Assembly: GCF_902153245.2 (NCBI RefSeq)
Contig: NZ_CABFWF030000012.1
Coordinates: forward strand, 126,501 to 190,500
Length of the DNA stretch: 64,000 bases
Direction: 5' to 3'
Source: Pseudorhizobium endolithicum
GTDB lineage: Bacteria; Pseudomonadota; Alphaproteobacteria; Rhizobiales; Rhizobiaceae
Positions 56,390-64,000 of this stretch are shown piece by piece (the stretch's first letter is position 1; each line of letters starts with the position of its first letter). A model generated the notes under the pieces. It was not told the DNA's origin. It ran no database searches and saw only the letters and a list, made by a program, of their open reading frames with translations. The position numbers and the translations under genes were made by a program.

Positions 56390-58896
56390 CGAAGGTACTT
56401 GGTGATTTCTCCCCGGAAGAGAGGGCGGCCCAGGAGGAGCGGCTTCGCAAGGTCTGGGAGACGCCGGGCGGCTGGCGTTACTGGACCTCGGTGAACAACA
56501 GCGACATCGGCCTCTGGTACGGCGTCGCGTCGTTCGGCTTCATGCTCTTTGCCGGAACGCTGGCGCTGCTCATGCGACTGCAACTGGCGGTGCCGGACAA
56601 CGATCTGCTGACGGCGGACTTCTTCAACCAGGCCTTCACCCTGCACGGCACGGTGATGATGTTTCTCTTTGCGGTACCGATCTTCGAGGCGATCGCGATC
56701 TTCCTGCTGCCGTCGATGCTGGGGGCTCGCGAACTGCCGTTCCCCAGGCTGTCCGCCTTCGGATTCTGGAGCTTCCTGCTGGGCGGCGTCTTCGTGTGCG
56801 GCTCGATCTTCTTCAATTCGGCGCCCAGCACCGGCTGGTTCATGTACCCGCCGCTCGCGACCGACAAGGAATTTTCCGGCATCGGGGCGGACATCTGGCT
56901 CCTGGGCCTGTCGTTCATCGAGGTGGCATCCATCGCCGCTGCAGTCGAGATCATCGTCGGCATCATGAAATGCCGCGCTCCCGGCATGCGGATCAATCTC
57001 ATGCCGATGTTCGCATGGTATCTCCTGATCGTCGCAGGGATGATCCTGTTCGCATTCCCGCCGCTGATCGCCGGGGACATCCTGTTCGAAATGGAGCGGA
57101 TGTTCGACTGGCCGTTCTTTGACGCCGAGCGGGGCGGAGATCCGCTTCTCTGGCAGCATCTCTTCTGGATCTTCGGCCATCCGGAAGTCTACATCATCTT
57201 CCTGCCGGCCATCGCTCTCATGGCGATGATCGTGCCGACCTTCGCGCAGCGTCCGATCGTCGGCTATTCCTGGATCGTTCTGGCGGCGGTCGGGACCGGC
57301 TTCCTGAGCTTCGGCCTGTGGGTGCACCACATGTTCACCACGGGCCTGCCGCAGATCTCCCTCGCCTTCTTCTCAGCCGCATCTGAAGCCGTGGTCATCC
57401 CGACGGGCGTGCAGATATTCGTGTTCATCGCCACGATGCTCGCCGGCCGCGTGATCTTTTCCGTTCCCATGCTGTTCGGCGCGGGCGGCCTGATCACCTT
57501 CGTGATCGGCGGGCTGACCGGGGTCATGGTGGCGCTCGTGCCCTTCGACTGGCAGGCGCACGACACCTACTTCGTCGTTGCCCATCTCCACTACGTGCTG
57601 ATCGGCGGAATGCTGTTCCCGGTGGTGGCGGGGATCTATTACTACTTCCCGTTCGTTACCGGAAAAAAGCTCAGCGACGCATGGGGCAAGGTCGCGTTCT
57701 GGCTGATGTTCATCGGCTTCAATGTCGGCTTCTTCCCCATGCACTTCTCAGGCCTGAGGGGCATGCCGCGCCGCGTCTTCACCTATCCGGGCGACCTCGG
57801 ATGGGACTGGTTCAATCTTATCTCCACCATCGGCGCCTTCGTCTTCGCAGCCGGGGTGTTGACCATCATTGTCGACATGTTCCGGCCCAAGTACAAGCTG
57901 AACGACCTCAACCCGTGGCGCTCCGGAACCCTCGAGTGGACCAACAACCCAGACGAAAGCTGGGGGATGCGATCGGTACCGATCATCACCAGCCGCTATC
58001 CTCTGTGGGACCAGCCCAATCTGCAGCGCGACATCGACGAAGGACGATATTATCTGCCGGATGCCAAGTCGGGGCGGCGGGAGACGCTGGTTACGTCGGT
58101 GCTGGATGCGGAGCCTATCCAATGCCTTCGGGTCGGAGGAACCTCCTACGTTACGATCGTCGCCGCCATGGCTCTGGGTGGCGTCTTCATAGCGCTGACC
58201 TTCCACTGGTGGATCACGACCATCGTCTGCGCCATCATCACTTTGATGGCAATCCTGTACTGGCTATGGACGGGAACGGCCGAAATCCCGGAAGCACCGG
58301 AGATCGACGTCGGACTGGGCGAGCGCCTGCCCATCTACCGCTCCGGTCCGGCCTCCGTGGGGTGGTGGGCGATGTTCATCACGATGGTGGGCGACGGAAC
58401 GGCTTTCGCCAGCCTCGTCTTCGGCTATTTCTTCTATTGGACCATCCATGAGGACTTCACCGCGGGCATCAGTGGGCCCGGCGCCTTCTGGCCGATGGCC
58501 GCGCTTCTGCTGTTTCTTTTCTCCTGGGTGCTGATGCTGGCGGCTCGTCATCTCAACCGCGACGACAATATCATTGCTGCCCGCACGGCATTGGTCGTCG
58601 CTTTGGTCGTGACAGTGGCTGCCTCGGTATCGGGTTTGATGGGACCGTTCACCCACGATATGGACCCGACATCCCATGTCTATCCGGCTACGGTCTGGAT
58701 CATCTCGATCTGGACGGTTGTCCATGCCGTTGTCGGCTGCATCATGCAGGCCTACTGCCTGGCGCGCAGTTTCGCCGGCAGGATGACGGCGCGCTACGAT
58801 CAGGACATCGTCAACGTGACCCTCTACTGGCACTTCCTGGCGGTCACCGCCATCGTATCCTTCGGCGTGCTCGGGCTGTTCCCGATGATGAGGTAG
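56386..58896 (+). CDS. Cytochrome c oxidase subunit I-III fusion
   Basis: Fused oxidase core of 836 residues. The subunit I part has the heme a ligand in FTLHGTVMMF, CuB/proton motif FWIFGHPEVYIIFLP (HPEVY, A1-type), LWVHHMFTTG and the heme pair in HDTYFVVAHLHYV. From about residue 630 the protein continues into a subunit III-like domain (ASVGWWAMFITMVGDGTAFA, then about five helices) in the same frame. Such CtaD-CtaE fusions occur in caa3/CoxMNOP-type operons. The ATG overlaps the subunit II stop. Confidence 0.92.
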   Translation: MTKVLGDFSPEERAAQEERLRKVWETPGGWRYWTSVNNSDIGLWYGVASFGFMLFAGTLALLMRLQLAVPDNDLLTADFFNQAFTLHGTVMMFLFAVPIFEAIAIFLLPSMLGARELPFPRLSAFGFWSFLLGGVFVCGSIFFNSAPSTGWFMYPPLATDKEFSGIGADIWLLGLSFIEVASIAAAVEIIVGIMKCRAPGMRINLMPMFAWYLLIVAGMILFAFPPLIAGDILFEMERMFDWPFFDAERGGDPLLWQHLFWIFGHPEVYIIFLPAIALMAMIVPTFAQRPIVGYSWIVLAAVGTGFLSFGLWVHHMFTTGLPQISLAFFSAASEAVVIPTGVQIFVFIATMLAGRVIFSVPMLFGAGGLITFVIGGLTGVMVALVPFDWQAHDTYFVVAHLHYVLIGGMLFPVVAGIYYYFPFVTGKKLSDAWGKVAFWLMFIGFNVGFFPMHFSGLRGMPRRVFTYPGDLGWDWFNLISTIGAFVFAAGVLTIIVDMFRPKYKLNDLNPWRSGTLEWTNNPDESWGMRSVPIITSRYPLWDQPNLQRDIDEGRYYLPDAKSGRRETLVTSVLDAEPIQCLRVGGTSYVTIVAAMALGGVFIALTFHWWITTIVCAIITLMAILYWLWTGTAEIPEAPEIDVGLGERLPIYRSGPASVGWWAMFITMVGDGTAFASLVFGYFFYWTIHEDFTAGISGPGAFWPMAALLLFLFSWVLMLAARHLNRDDNIIAARTALVVALVVTVAASVSGLMGPFTHDMDPTSHVYPATVWIISIWTVVHAVVGCIMQAYCLARSFAGRMTARYDQDIVNVTLYWHFLAVTAIVSFGVLGLFPMMR

Positions 58897-58898
58897 CG

Positions 58899-59282
58899 AT
58901 GAGGAGCATCTTACCCCGCGAGATAGAAAGCCTTTGGACGCTGTTCACCGCGCCTGTCGTATGGGCGCTCCATTTCATCGTCTGTTATGTCGTGGTCGCG
59001 ATCTACTGCGAGAAGGCCGGCGTCTGGGAAATCGATTTCAACAGCATCAGGATCGGTCTCGGCCTGCTGACGCTGGCGGCGCTCGGGATGATCGTCCTGT
59101 CCGCCTACCTGGCCTGGCGACAGTGGGGATTCGGTTCGGGCGACCCGCCCCATGACCGGCCTACGGACCATGACCGGCGGCTCTTCCAGGGTTTCGCCAC
59201 CCTGCTGCTGTCGGGCCTGAGTTTCGTCGCCGTCGTCTATGTGGCCATTCCCCTGATCTTCATCGCGGGGTGTCAGCAATGA
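58899..59282 (+). CDS. Small membrane protein of the caa3 operon
   Basis: A protein of 127 residues with three hydrophobic segments (WALHFIVCYVVVAIYCE, GLLTLAALGMIVLSAYLA, FVAVVYVAIPLIFIAG). It starts two bases after the oxidase stop and its own stop overlaps the CtaG gene (ATGA). No known oxidase subunit is recognised. By position it may be a small structural subunit or assembly factor; similar unnamed genes sit here in related operons. Confidence 0.75.
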   Translation: MRSILPREIESLWTLFTAPVVWALHFIVCYVVVAIYCEKAGVWEIDFNSIRIGLGLLTLAALGMIVLSAYLAWRQWGFGSGDPPHDRPTDHDRRLFQGFATLLLSGLSFVAVVYVAIPLIFIAGCQQ

Positions 59283-59914
59283 AGATCGCCTGCCTCTCGT
59301 TCGGCATTCTCCTTCTCGTCGTCGCATGGCTGGTGATCCTTCCCTTCGGCGGGCGTGGCTCCTTCACAATCCACATGATCGTGCACATGAGCGTCGTTGC
59401 CGGCGCCGCGCCGCTGATCGCCATCGCGCTGTCCGGCACGCGATACGACCTGACGATGCGCTGGTCATGGTTCTCCCCCGTCGTCGCGTCCCTGGTAGAG
59501 CTGTTCGCCGTCTGGGGATGGCATCTGCCGAGCGCGCGCGCCTTCGCGGAAGCCTCCTGGTTTGCGACCGCTCTGGAGCAGATGACCTTCTTCGGCGCCG
59601 GGACGCTGCTTTGGCTGTCTTGCCTCGGCGGGGCGCTGGATGGACGGGAGGGGCGCCGTCTGGCGGGCACGTGCGGGCTGCTCTTCACATCCATGCACAT
59701 GACGCTCCTGGGGGCTCTGCTGGCATTGTCGCCCCGGCCGCTCTACGGCACCGCCGAGGTTACCTGCTTCGGCATTCCGTTGGGCGCAGGGGTCGATCAG
59801 CAGGCCGGCGGCGTCGTGATGCTGCTGGTGGGGGCCATCGTCTATCTGGCAGGCGGCGTCGTTCTCCTGTCCTCCGCGCTTGAACCCGGCAAAGCATCGG
59901 GAGGCCCTGCATGA
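59279..59914 (+). CDS. CtaG_caa3-type cytochrome c oxidase assembly protein
   Basis: Membrane protein of 211 residues with five to seven helices. The block HMIVHMSVVAGAAPLIAIALSG-like opening (split as HMIVHMSVVAGAAP and LIAIALSG), AVWGWHLPSARAFAEAS and LFTSMHMTLLGALLALSP match the caa3_CtaG family. These are believed to help copper insertion and are unrelated to Cox11-type CtaG. The start at 59279 overlaps the previous stop, and the 3' end overlaps the cytochrome gene (ATGA). Confidence 0.85.
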   Translation: MKIACLSFGILLLVVAWLVILPFGGRGSFTIHMIVHMSVVAGAAPLIAIALSGTRYDLTMRWSWFSPVVASLVELFAVWGWHLPSARAFAEASWFATALEQMTFFGAGTLLWLSCLGGALDGREGRRLAGTCGLLFTSMHMTLLGALLALSPRPLYGTAEVTCFGIPLGAGVDQQAGGVVMLLVGAIVYLAGGVVLLSSALEPGKASGGPA

Positions 59915-60978
59915 TCGTCCGCTGGAAACATCTGATCATCGGCGCCGTGCTGTTGCCCGTCATAGGATTGCTGGTCGGATGGTCCGGGTTGATCGGGGTG
60001 GGGGCCAGCAGCGGTCATTGGGCCGTTACCGACTGGTTTCTGCACTGGGTGATGCGCAACTCCGTCCGCACCGCTGCAATTTCGGTGGACGCTCCGCCGC
60101 TTGACGACCCGGCCCTGCTGCCGCACGCGGCCGGGCACTATGAAACCGGCTGCGCCATCTGTCACGGCTCGCCGACGCAGCCGCGCTCCGAGGCGGTGCT
60201 GGCCATGCTGCCGGTGCCTCCGGACCTGAAGATGGTGGTGCCGACCTGGACCGATGAGGAATTGTTCCAGATCGTGCAGCATGGCGTTCGCTTCACCGGC
60301 ATGCCCGCATGGCCAACCGAGGTCAGGCCCGACGAAGTCTGGGCGATGGTGGCGTTTCTCCGCGAGCTTCCCGAAATGAGTGCGGAACGATATCATGAGG
60401 TGTCCGGCCTGCACCCACCCCCAATGGAAGGGGAGGTTTCGCCGCTTCCCATCACCTGCGAAAGTTGCCACAGCGAACGCAAGCTTTCGGCGAGCAGTCT
60501 GATTCCCAGTCTCGCCGGGCAGTCGGAAGCTTACTTGCTGGAGAGCTTGCGCGCCTATTCCGAAGGCGAACGGCCGAGCGGCATCATGGAGGTTGCAGCC
60601 GGGACGCTCCCCGAGGCTGCATTGCCGGATCTGGCGAGATATTATGCGAGGCAGCAGCGCCCGCAAAGGCCTCCGCTGCCGGCCGACCAGGCATTGCTCG
60701 ACAAGGGCCGCATGCTGGCCGAGCGAGGGCGCCCGGGAGAGAAAGTGCCGGCCTGCCTTTCATGCCATGAAAAGGCGGGGGCGAACCCGGTTTATCCGAA
60801 GCTTTCAGGACAGAGCCGGCCTTACCTGGAGCGGCAGTTGAACTTGTTCAAGCAGGGGGTTCGCGGCGGCACGTCCTACAGCCACCTGATGACCGAGGCG
60901 GCGCGCAAGCTCACGGATGAAGACATAGCGGCGGCGGCGGCTTACTTCGCGCAGCGACGCGTCCCGTCCATGCCTTAG
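59911..60978 (+). CDS. Triheme cytochrome c
   Basis: A protein of 355 residues anchored by one N-terminal helix (about 8-30). It carries three heme c sites: CAICH (81-85), CESCH (183-187) and CLSCH (282-286), with likely axial methionines at GMPAW (131), SGIME (226) and SHLM near the C-terminus. The second and third domains look like a tandem c4-type pair; the first resembles a single small c-type domain. It is the last gene of the caa3 operon and probably feeds electrons to subunit II. Its stop overlaps a convergent 25-residue open frame. Confidence 0.9.
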   Translation: MIVRWKHLIIGAVLLPVIGLLVGWSGLIGVGASSGHWAVTDWFLHWVMRNSVRTAAISVDAPPLDDPALLPHAAGHYETGCAICHGSPTQPRSEAVLAMLPVPPDLKMVVPTWTDEELFQIVQHGVRFTGMPAWPTEVRPDEVWAMVAFLRELPEMSAERYHEVSGLHPPPMEGEVSPLPITCESCHSERKLSASSLIPSLAGQSEAYLLESLRAYSEGERPSGIMEVAAGTLPEAALPDLARYYARQQRPQRPPLPADQALLDKGRMLAERGRPGEKVPACLSCHEKAGANPVYPKLSGQSRPYLERQLNLFKQGVRGGTSYSHLMTEAARKLTDEDIAAAAAYFAQRRVPSMP

Positions 60979-61052
60979 ATCGGTACCACCATCATGTAGC
61001 AGGCGGCAACGACCATGACAAAGCCGGCTGCTTCGACCCATTCCCTGACCAT
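60975..61052 (-). CDS. Candidate 25-residue membrane microprotein
   Basis: A short frame of 25 residues (MVREWVEAAGFVMVVA, ending CYMMVVPI) that is almost entirely one membrane helix. GGAGG lies five bases before its ATG. Its stop overlaps the triheme cytochrome stop on the other strand. It could be a small oxidase-associated peptide, by analogy to CydX-like proteins, but no family is recognised. Size makes chance possible. Confidence 0.4.
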   Translation of the reverse strand: MVREWVEAAGFVMVVAACYMMVVPI

Positions 61053-61149
61053 GACTGCCTCCATTGCTCGTGAGCAGTGAACGACGACATGGTCATCCTG
61101 TTCCACGGAATGGACACAAAGATGACAAACCTGCCTTAAACGTGAAAAT

Positions 61150-61422
61150 TTAGTTAGCGTCGGCCGCTGCGCGTGCTCGTGCTGCCTCCAGAATGGCGCG
61201 GATTTCCCGCGCCGAGGCGTTGGCGATCGCAAATCCCTCATCCGGCAGGACACCCGGATCCTCCTCGTTATCCTTGAAGGTGGCGTCGTCGCGCAGTCGC
61301 TGCAAGAATTGGGTGATCGTGATCTCGCCCCCGATCATGGCGGCGAGCATGTCGATCATCAGTTCGCGATGCGCATTGAGCCGGCCTTCGAGTGCCTCGA
61401 TCGTGGGGGCTGTCATGGTCAT
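61150..61422 (-). CDS. Small helical protein
   Basis: A protein of 90 residues, predicted mostly helical (ALEGRLNAHRELMIDMLAAM, then ASAREIRAILEAARARAAA). No signal or membrane segment. GTGAGGAGAC lies just before the ATGs at 61422 and 61416. It diverges from the 61519 gene, whose EcfG-type promoter lies between them. Function unknown. Confidence 0.7.
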   Translation of the reverse strand: MTMTAPTIEALEGRLNAHRELMIDMLAAMIGGEITITQFLQRLRDDATFKDNEEDPGVLPDEGFAIANASAREIRAILEAARARAAADAN

Positions 61423-61470
61423 GTCTCCTCACTTTGGCGATGCTTGAGAAATAGGCGCGCGGCAAGAAAG

Positions 61471-61496
61471 GGAACCAGGGACGTAGAGGCGAAGTT
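61471..61496 (+). promoter_or_regulatory. EcfG/RpoE2-type promoter for the 61519 gene
   Basis: GGAAC at 61471-61475, 19 bases, TT at 61495-61496 (AGTT context). The predicted start near 61503 leaves a short leader carrying AAAGGAG. Confidence 0.55.
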
Positions 61497-61518
61497 TAAC
61501 ACGGCAAAGGAGAATGCC

Positions 61519-61794
61519 ATGGGAAGAATGGTCAATGCGGCCGCAGGCCCGATACGTGACGTGAAGGATCGGCTCATCATCGCCCTCTACGCGCAGTTGA
61601 AGGCCGAGAGGCATACGCGCGAAGCCCTCGAAGATGCCATCCGCAGTGGCGCTGTTTCATCGGAGGTGCTGGAGGCGATCGCAGGCGATCCCGTCCCTGT
61701 CGCCTCCGGCGATGACCTGGCGGCGATAGAGAGAGTGATCGCGATCGACAGGCGCAGGCGCCAAACTTTGTCCACCGTCCTTCATGAAGAGTGA
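61519..61794 (+). CDS. Small helical protein
   Basis: A protein of 91 residues (MGRMVNAAAGPIRDVKDRL, LKAERHTREALEDAIRSG, ending RRQTLSTVLHEE). AAAGGAG lies seven bases before the ATG. It is followed within five bases by a lipoprotein gene. No family is recognised. The preceding EcfG-type site suggests stress expression. Confidence 0.7.
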   Translation: MGRMVNAAAGPIRDVKDRLIIALYAQLKAERHTREALEDAIRSGAVSSEVLEAIAGDPVPVASGDDLAAIERVIAIDRRRRQTLSTVLHEE

Positions 61795-61799
61795 ATGCC

Positions 61800-62003
61800 A
61801 TGAAAAAGTTCATAGTCCCGTTGATGTCCGTCCTGCTCCTCTCCGCCTGCGGCGACGGTGGAAACAACAGCCAGTCCGATCCCGTGGACAATACGCCCGC
61901 CAGCGGTGCAACATCGGCACCGGCAGATCAGGACCCGACACCCCAGACCGGCACCGGAGGGCAGAGCCCGGTCGAAAGTCCGGCCGGCACCGAGAAGCGA
62001 TAA
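61800..62003 (+). CDS. Small lipoprotein
   Basis: A protein of 67 residues with a lipoprotein signal (MKKFIVPLMSVLLLSACGDG, lipobox LSAC) and a disordered Pro-, Thr- and Ser-rich mature part. It starts five bases after the previous stop, so it is in the same transcript. It would be anchored to the membrane through Cys19. Function unknown. Confidence 0.75.
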   Translation: MKKFIVPLMSVLLLSACGDGGNNSQSDPVDNTPASGATSAPADQDPTPQTGTGGQSPVESPAGTEKR

Positions 62004-62019
62004 TTGTCAACTGGTGGAA

Positions 62020-62044
62020 GGAACGAATGCTGCGTCGCTCCATT
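62020..62044 (+). promoter_or_regulatory. Possible EcfG/RpoE2-type promoter for glgX
   Basis: GGAAC at 62020-62024, 18 bases, TT at 62043-62044 (CATT context). The predicted start near 62051 is 22 bases before the glgX ATG. The -10 context is off consensus. Confidence 0.45.
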
Positions 62045-62072
62045 GTTAGGGAGTTACGCACAGGGGCGACGC

Positions 62073-64000
62073 ATGAAATCCGAAAACCAGTCCTTCACAA
62101 TCCAGCCCGGCAGTTGGTCCGAGCTCGGCGCGACGTATGATGGCGATGGCACCAATTTCGCGATCTTCTCGGCCCACGCGGAGCGGGTGGAGCTATGCCT
62201 CTTCGACAGCACGGGCACCAGGGAGATCGCGCGGCTCGAGCTTCCCGAATATACGCACGAGATCTGGCATGGATATGTCCCCGGCCTTAGGCCCGGTGCG
62301 CTGTATGGCTACCGCGTTTACGGCCCTTTCGAGCCGGAGAACGGCCACAGGTTCAACCCGAACAAGCTGGTGATCGACCCATACGCCCGCGAACTCGTGG
62401 GGGATGTGAACTGGAACGAGGCACACTTCGCCTATGATTTGCTGCATGAGGACAAGGACCTCACCTTCGACGAGCGCGACAGCGCGCCGTTCATGCCCAA
62501 GTGCCGGGTAACGGACCCGAACGGCTTCGACTGGCACGATGCGACCCGGCCCAACATCTCCTGGCCCTCGGCAATTGTCTATGAAACGCACGTGAAAGGC
62601 TTCACGCAGCTCAACCCGGCCATCCCTCAGGAGTTGCGGGGAACGTTCGAGGGCATGGGCCACAAGGCAAGCGTCGACTACATCAAGAGCCTGGGCATCA
62701 CATCCGTCGAATTGATGCCCGTCCATTACTTCCCGGATGACCAGCATCTGCTGGACAAGGGGCTGCACAACTTCTGGGGCTACAACACCCTCGGATTCTT
62801 CGCACCCGCTCCCCGCTATTACGGGTCGCGCGGTCTGGAGGGCTTCCGGGAGATGGTCCGCAACTTCCACGACGCGGGGATCGAGGTGATCCTCGACGTC
62901 GTCTACAACCATACCGCCGAAGGCAACGAACTCGGGCCAACCCTGTCCTTCAAGGGGATCGACAACTTCTCCTACTACAGGACCATGCCCGACCAGCACC
63001 GGTACTACATCAACGATACCGGCACCGGAAACACGGTCAACACTTCGCATCCGCGGGTCCTGCAGATGATCATGGATTCGCTGCGCTACTGGGTGCAGCA
63101 CATGCATGTCGACGGCTTCCGCTTCGACCTCGGCACGATTCTCGGCCGGGAGCCGGCGGGTTTTGACGAGCGGGGCGGCTTCTTCGACGCCGTAACGCAG
63201 GATCCGGTGCTCTCGAAGGTCAAGCTGATCGGCGAGCCTTGGGACATAGGTCCGGGTGGATATCAGGTCGGCGGCTTTCCCCCCGGCTGGGCGGAGTGGA
63301 ATGATAAGTACAGGGATACCGTTCGCGAGTACTGGATGGGCGTCAACGTCTCGACCGACTTCGCCGCCCGCCTTCTAGGCTCCGGCGATATCTACGACCT
63401 GCGCGGCCGGCGCCCCTGGGCAAGCGTCAATTTCATCGCGGCCCATGACGGCTTTACCCTCAACGACCTCGTCTCCTACAACGAGAAGCACAACGAGGCG
63501 AACGGCGAGGACAACAACGACGGTCACAACGACAACCGCAGCTTCAACTACGGCGCCGAAGGCCCTACGGACGACGAGGGCATCAACGACGTCCGCGAGC
63601 GCCAGAAGCGCAACTTCCTGGCGACGCTCTTCCTGTCGCACGGTACGCCGATGCTGCTCGCCGGCGACGAGTTCGGCCGCAGCCAGATGGGCAACAACAA
63701 CGGCTACTGCCAGGACAGCGAGATCTCCTGGGTCCACTGGGAGAACCTTCCCGATGCGAACGAGCAACTGCGAGAGTTCACTCGCCAGATCATCGCGCTG
63801 AGAAAGGCGCAGCCGATCTTCCGGCGCGAGAGCTGGCGCGACGGCATGGAGGTCCGCTGGTTCAACGCGGGAGGCGGCGAGCAGCTTCCGGAACAGTGGC
63901 AGGAGGGGACGACACTGGGCCTCAACCTCCGCCGTGCGGATCTTGCGGAGGAGGGGGTGTGGTCCAACGTCCTCGTGCTGTTCAATCCCTTCGAGGGAAC
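62073..64000 (+). CDS. glgX: Glycogen debranching enzyme GlgX (3' end beyond window)
   Basis: GH13 debranching enzyme, 642 codons visible and open at the window edge. An N-terminal CBM48-like domain (ATYDGDGTNFAIFSAHAERV) precedes the barrel: region I DVVYNHTAEG, region II DGFRFDLGTI with nucleophile Asp352, region III LIGEPWDIG with Glu388, and region IV AAHDGFTLNDLVSYN with Asp459. It removes limit-dextrin branches in glycogen breakdown. The catalytic domain is complete; only the C-terminal beta domain is cut. The start is the ATG at 62073, preceded by weak GGGGCGACGC. No other glg gene is in view. Confidence 0.95.
   Translation, partial: MKSENQSFTIQPGSWSELGATYDGDGTNFAIFSAHAERVELCLFDSTGTREIARLELPEYTHEIWHGYVPGLRPGALYGYRVYGPFEPENGHRFNPNKLVIDPYARELVGDVNWNEAHFAYDLLHEDKDLTFDERDSAPFMPKCRVTDPNGFDWHDATRPNISWPSAIVYETHVKGFTQLNPAIPQELRGTFEGMGHKASVDYIKSLGITSVELMPVHYFPDDQHLLDKGLHNFWGYNTLGFFAPAPRYYGSRGLEGFREMVRNFHDAGIEVILDVVYNHTAEGNELGPTLSFKGIDNFSYYRTMPDQHRYYINDTGTGNTVNTSHPRVLQMIMDSLRYWVQHMHVDGFRFDLGTILGREPAGFDERGGFFDAVTQDPVLSKVKLIGEPWDIGPGGYQVGGFPPGWAEWNDKYRDTVREYWMGVNVSTDFAARLLGSGDIYDLRGRRPWASVNFIAAHDGFTLNDLVSYNEKHNEANGEDNNDGHNDNRSFNYGAEGPTDDEGINDVRERQKRNFLATLFLSHGTPMLLAGDEFGRSQMGNNNGYCQDSEISWVHWENLPDANEQLREFTRQIIALRKAQPIFRRESWRDGMEVRWFNAGGGEQLPEQWQEGTTLGLNLRRADLAEEGVWSNVLVLFNPFEG

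Noticed and set aside
1-64000. tRNA, rRNA, CRISPR arrays, insertion sequences, prophage or integrase genes
   Set aside because: I looked for cloverleaf-like segments, evenly spaced repeats, transposase motifs and long terminal inverted repeats. None was convincing. The window looks like stable, non-mobile chromosome-type DNA.

Overview
The window reads as a chromosome or chromid segment of a GC-rich alphaproteobacterium, most likely Rhizobiaceae (Rhizobium, Ensifer or Shinella type). The reasons are the many EcfG/RpoE2-type promoters (GGAAC-N18/19-TT), two DUF892 ferritin-like genes, many small hydrophilic or disordered proteins with strong Shine-Dalgarno sites, an HWE histidine kinase, a DctB/DctD-like pair next to a tripartite tricarboxylate transporter, and a mosaic of catabolic and ABC transport operons. 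This placement is inference; no rRNA or tRNA gene is present. Gene density is very high and no gene-free stretch exceeds 300 bases. The largest gaps are the 16602-16892 and 55134-55417 promoter regions.

Layout. 1-14 kb is mixed metabolism: a ureohydrolase (agmatinase or guanidino-acid hydrolase) divergent from a LysR regulator, arsC, a DUF892 gene, modBC without modA, an acyl-CoA dehydrogenase plus mmsB (valine/isobutyrate catabolism), a sulfite-oxidase-like molybdoenzyme, two class I/II aminotransferases, a DUF763 gene, a TetR regulator and an MFS transporter. 14-16.6 kb is a short-Q-loop (CIO-type) bd oxidase, cydAB, with a 37-residue DUF2474 microprotein. 16.7-22.6 kb is a stress island: small proteins, a candidate minus-strand sRNA with an anti-Shine-Dalgarno motif, the three gene families of E. 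coli ybhPON (EEP phosphatase, ClsB-like PLD, YbhN-like membrane protein) in a scrambled order, and a second DUF892 gene.

22.7-36.9 kb is one minus-strand exopolysaccharide operon: asparagine-synthase-like amidotransferase, Wzx flippase, GNAT-like protein, Wzz-like protein without tyrosine kinase, Wzy/ligase, polysaccharide deacetylase, two GT4, one GT2, and a secreted GH-A-like hydrolase. No priming transferase, Wza or BY-kinase lies in the window. 37-38.9 kb holds a Lpd/MerA-like flavoprotein and DUF4126. 39-45.6 kb is a histidine kinase, an NtrC-family regulator and tctCBA. 45.6-51.2 kb is a LacI regulator and a sugar ABC transporter (binding protein, two permeases, ATPase).

51.2-62 kb returns to stress and respiration: small proteins, an HWE kinase, topoisomerase IB, and a caa3 oxidase operon (subunit II with cytochrome c, a subunit I-III fusion, CtaG, a triheme cytochrome c). 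The window ends inside glgX.

How it fits together. The most coherent signal is that about a dozen intergenic regions carry GGAAC-N18/19-TT motifs in the right place and orientation. They lie before the DUF892 genes, the ybhPON-like genes, small proteins, topoisomerase IB, glgX and a putative sRNA. This suggests that much of the non-metabolic part of the window belongs to the general stress regulon. All motif and family calls were made by eye; no database search was run.
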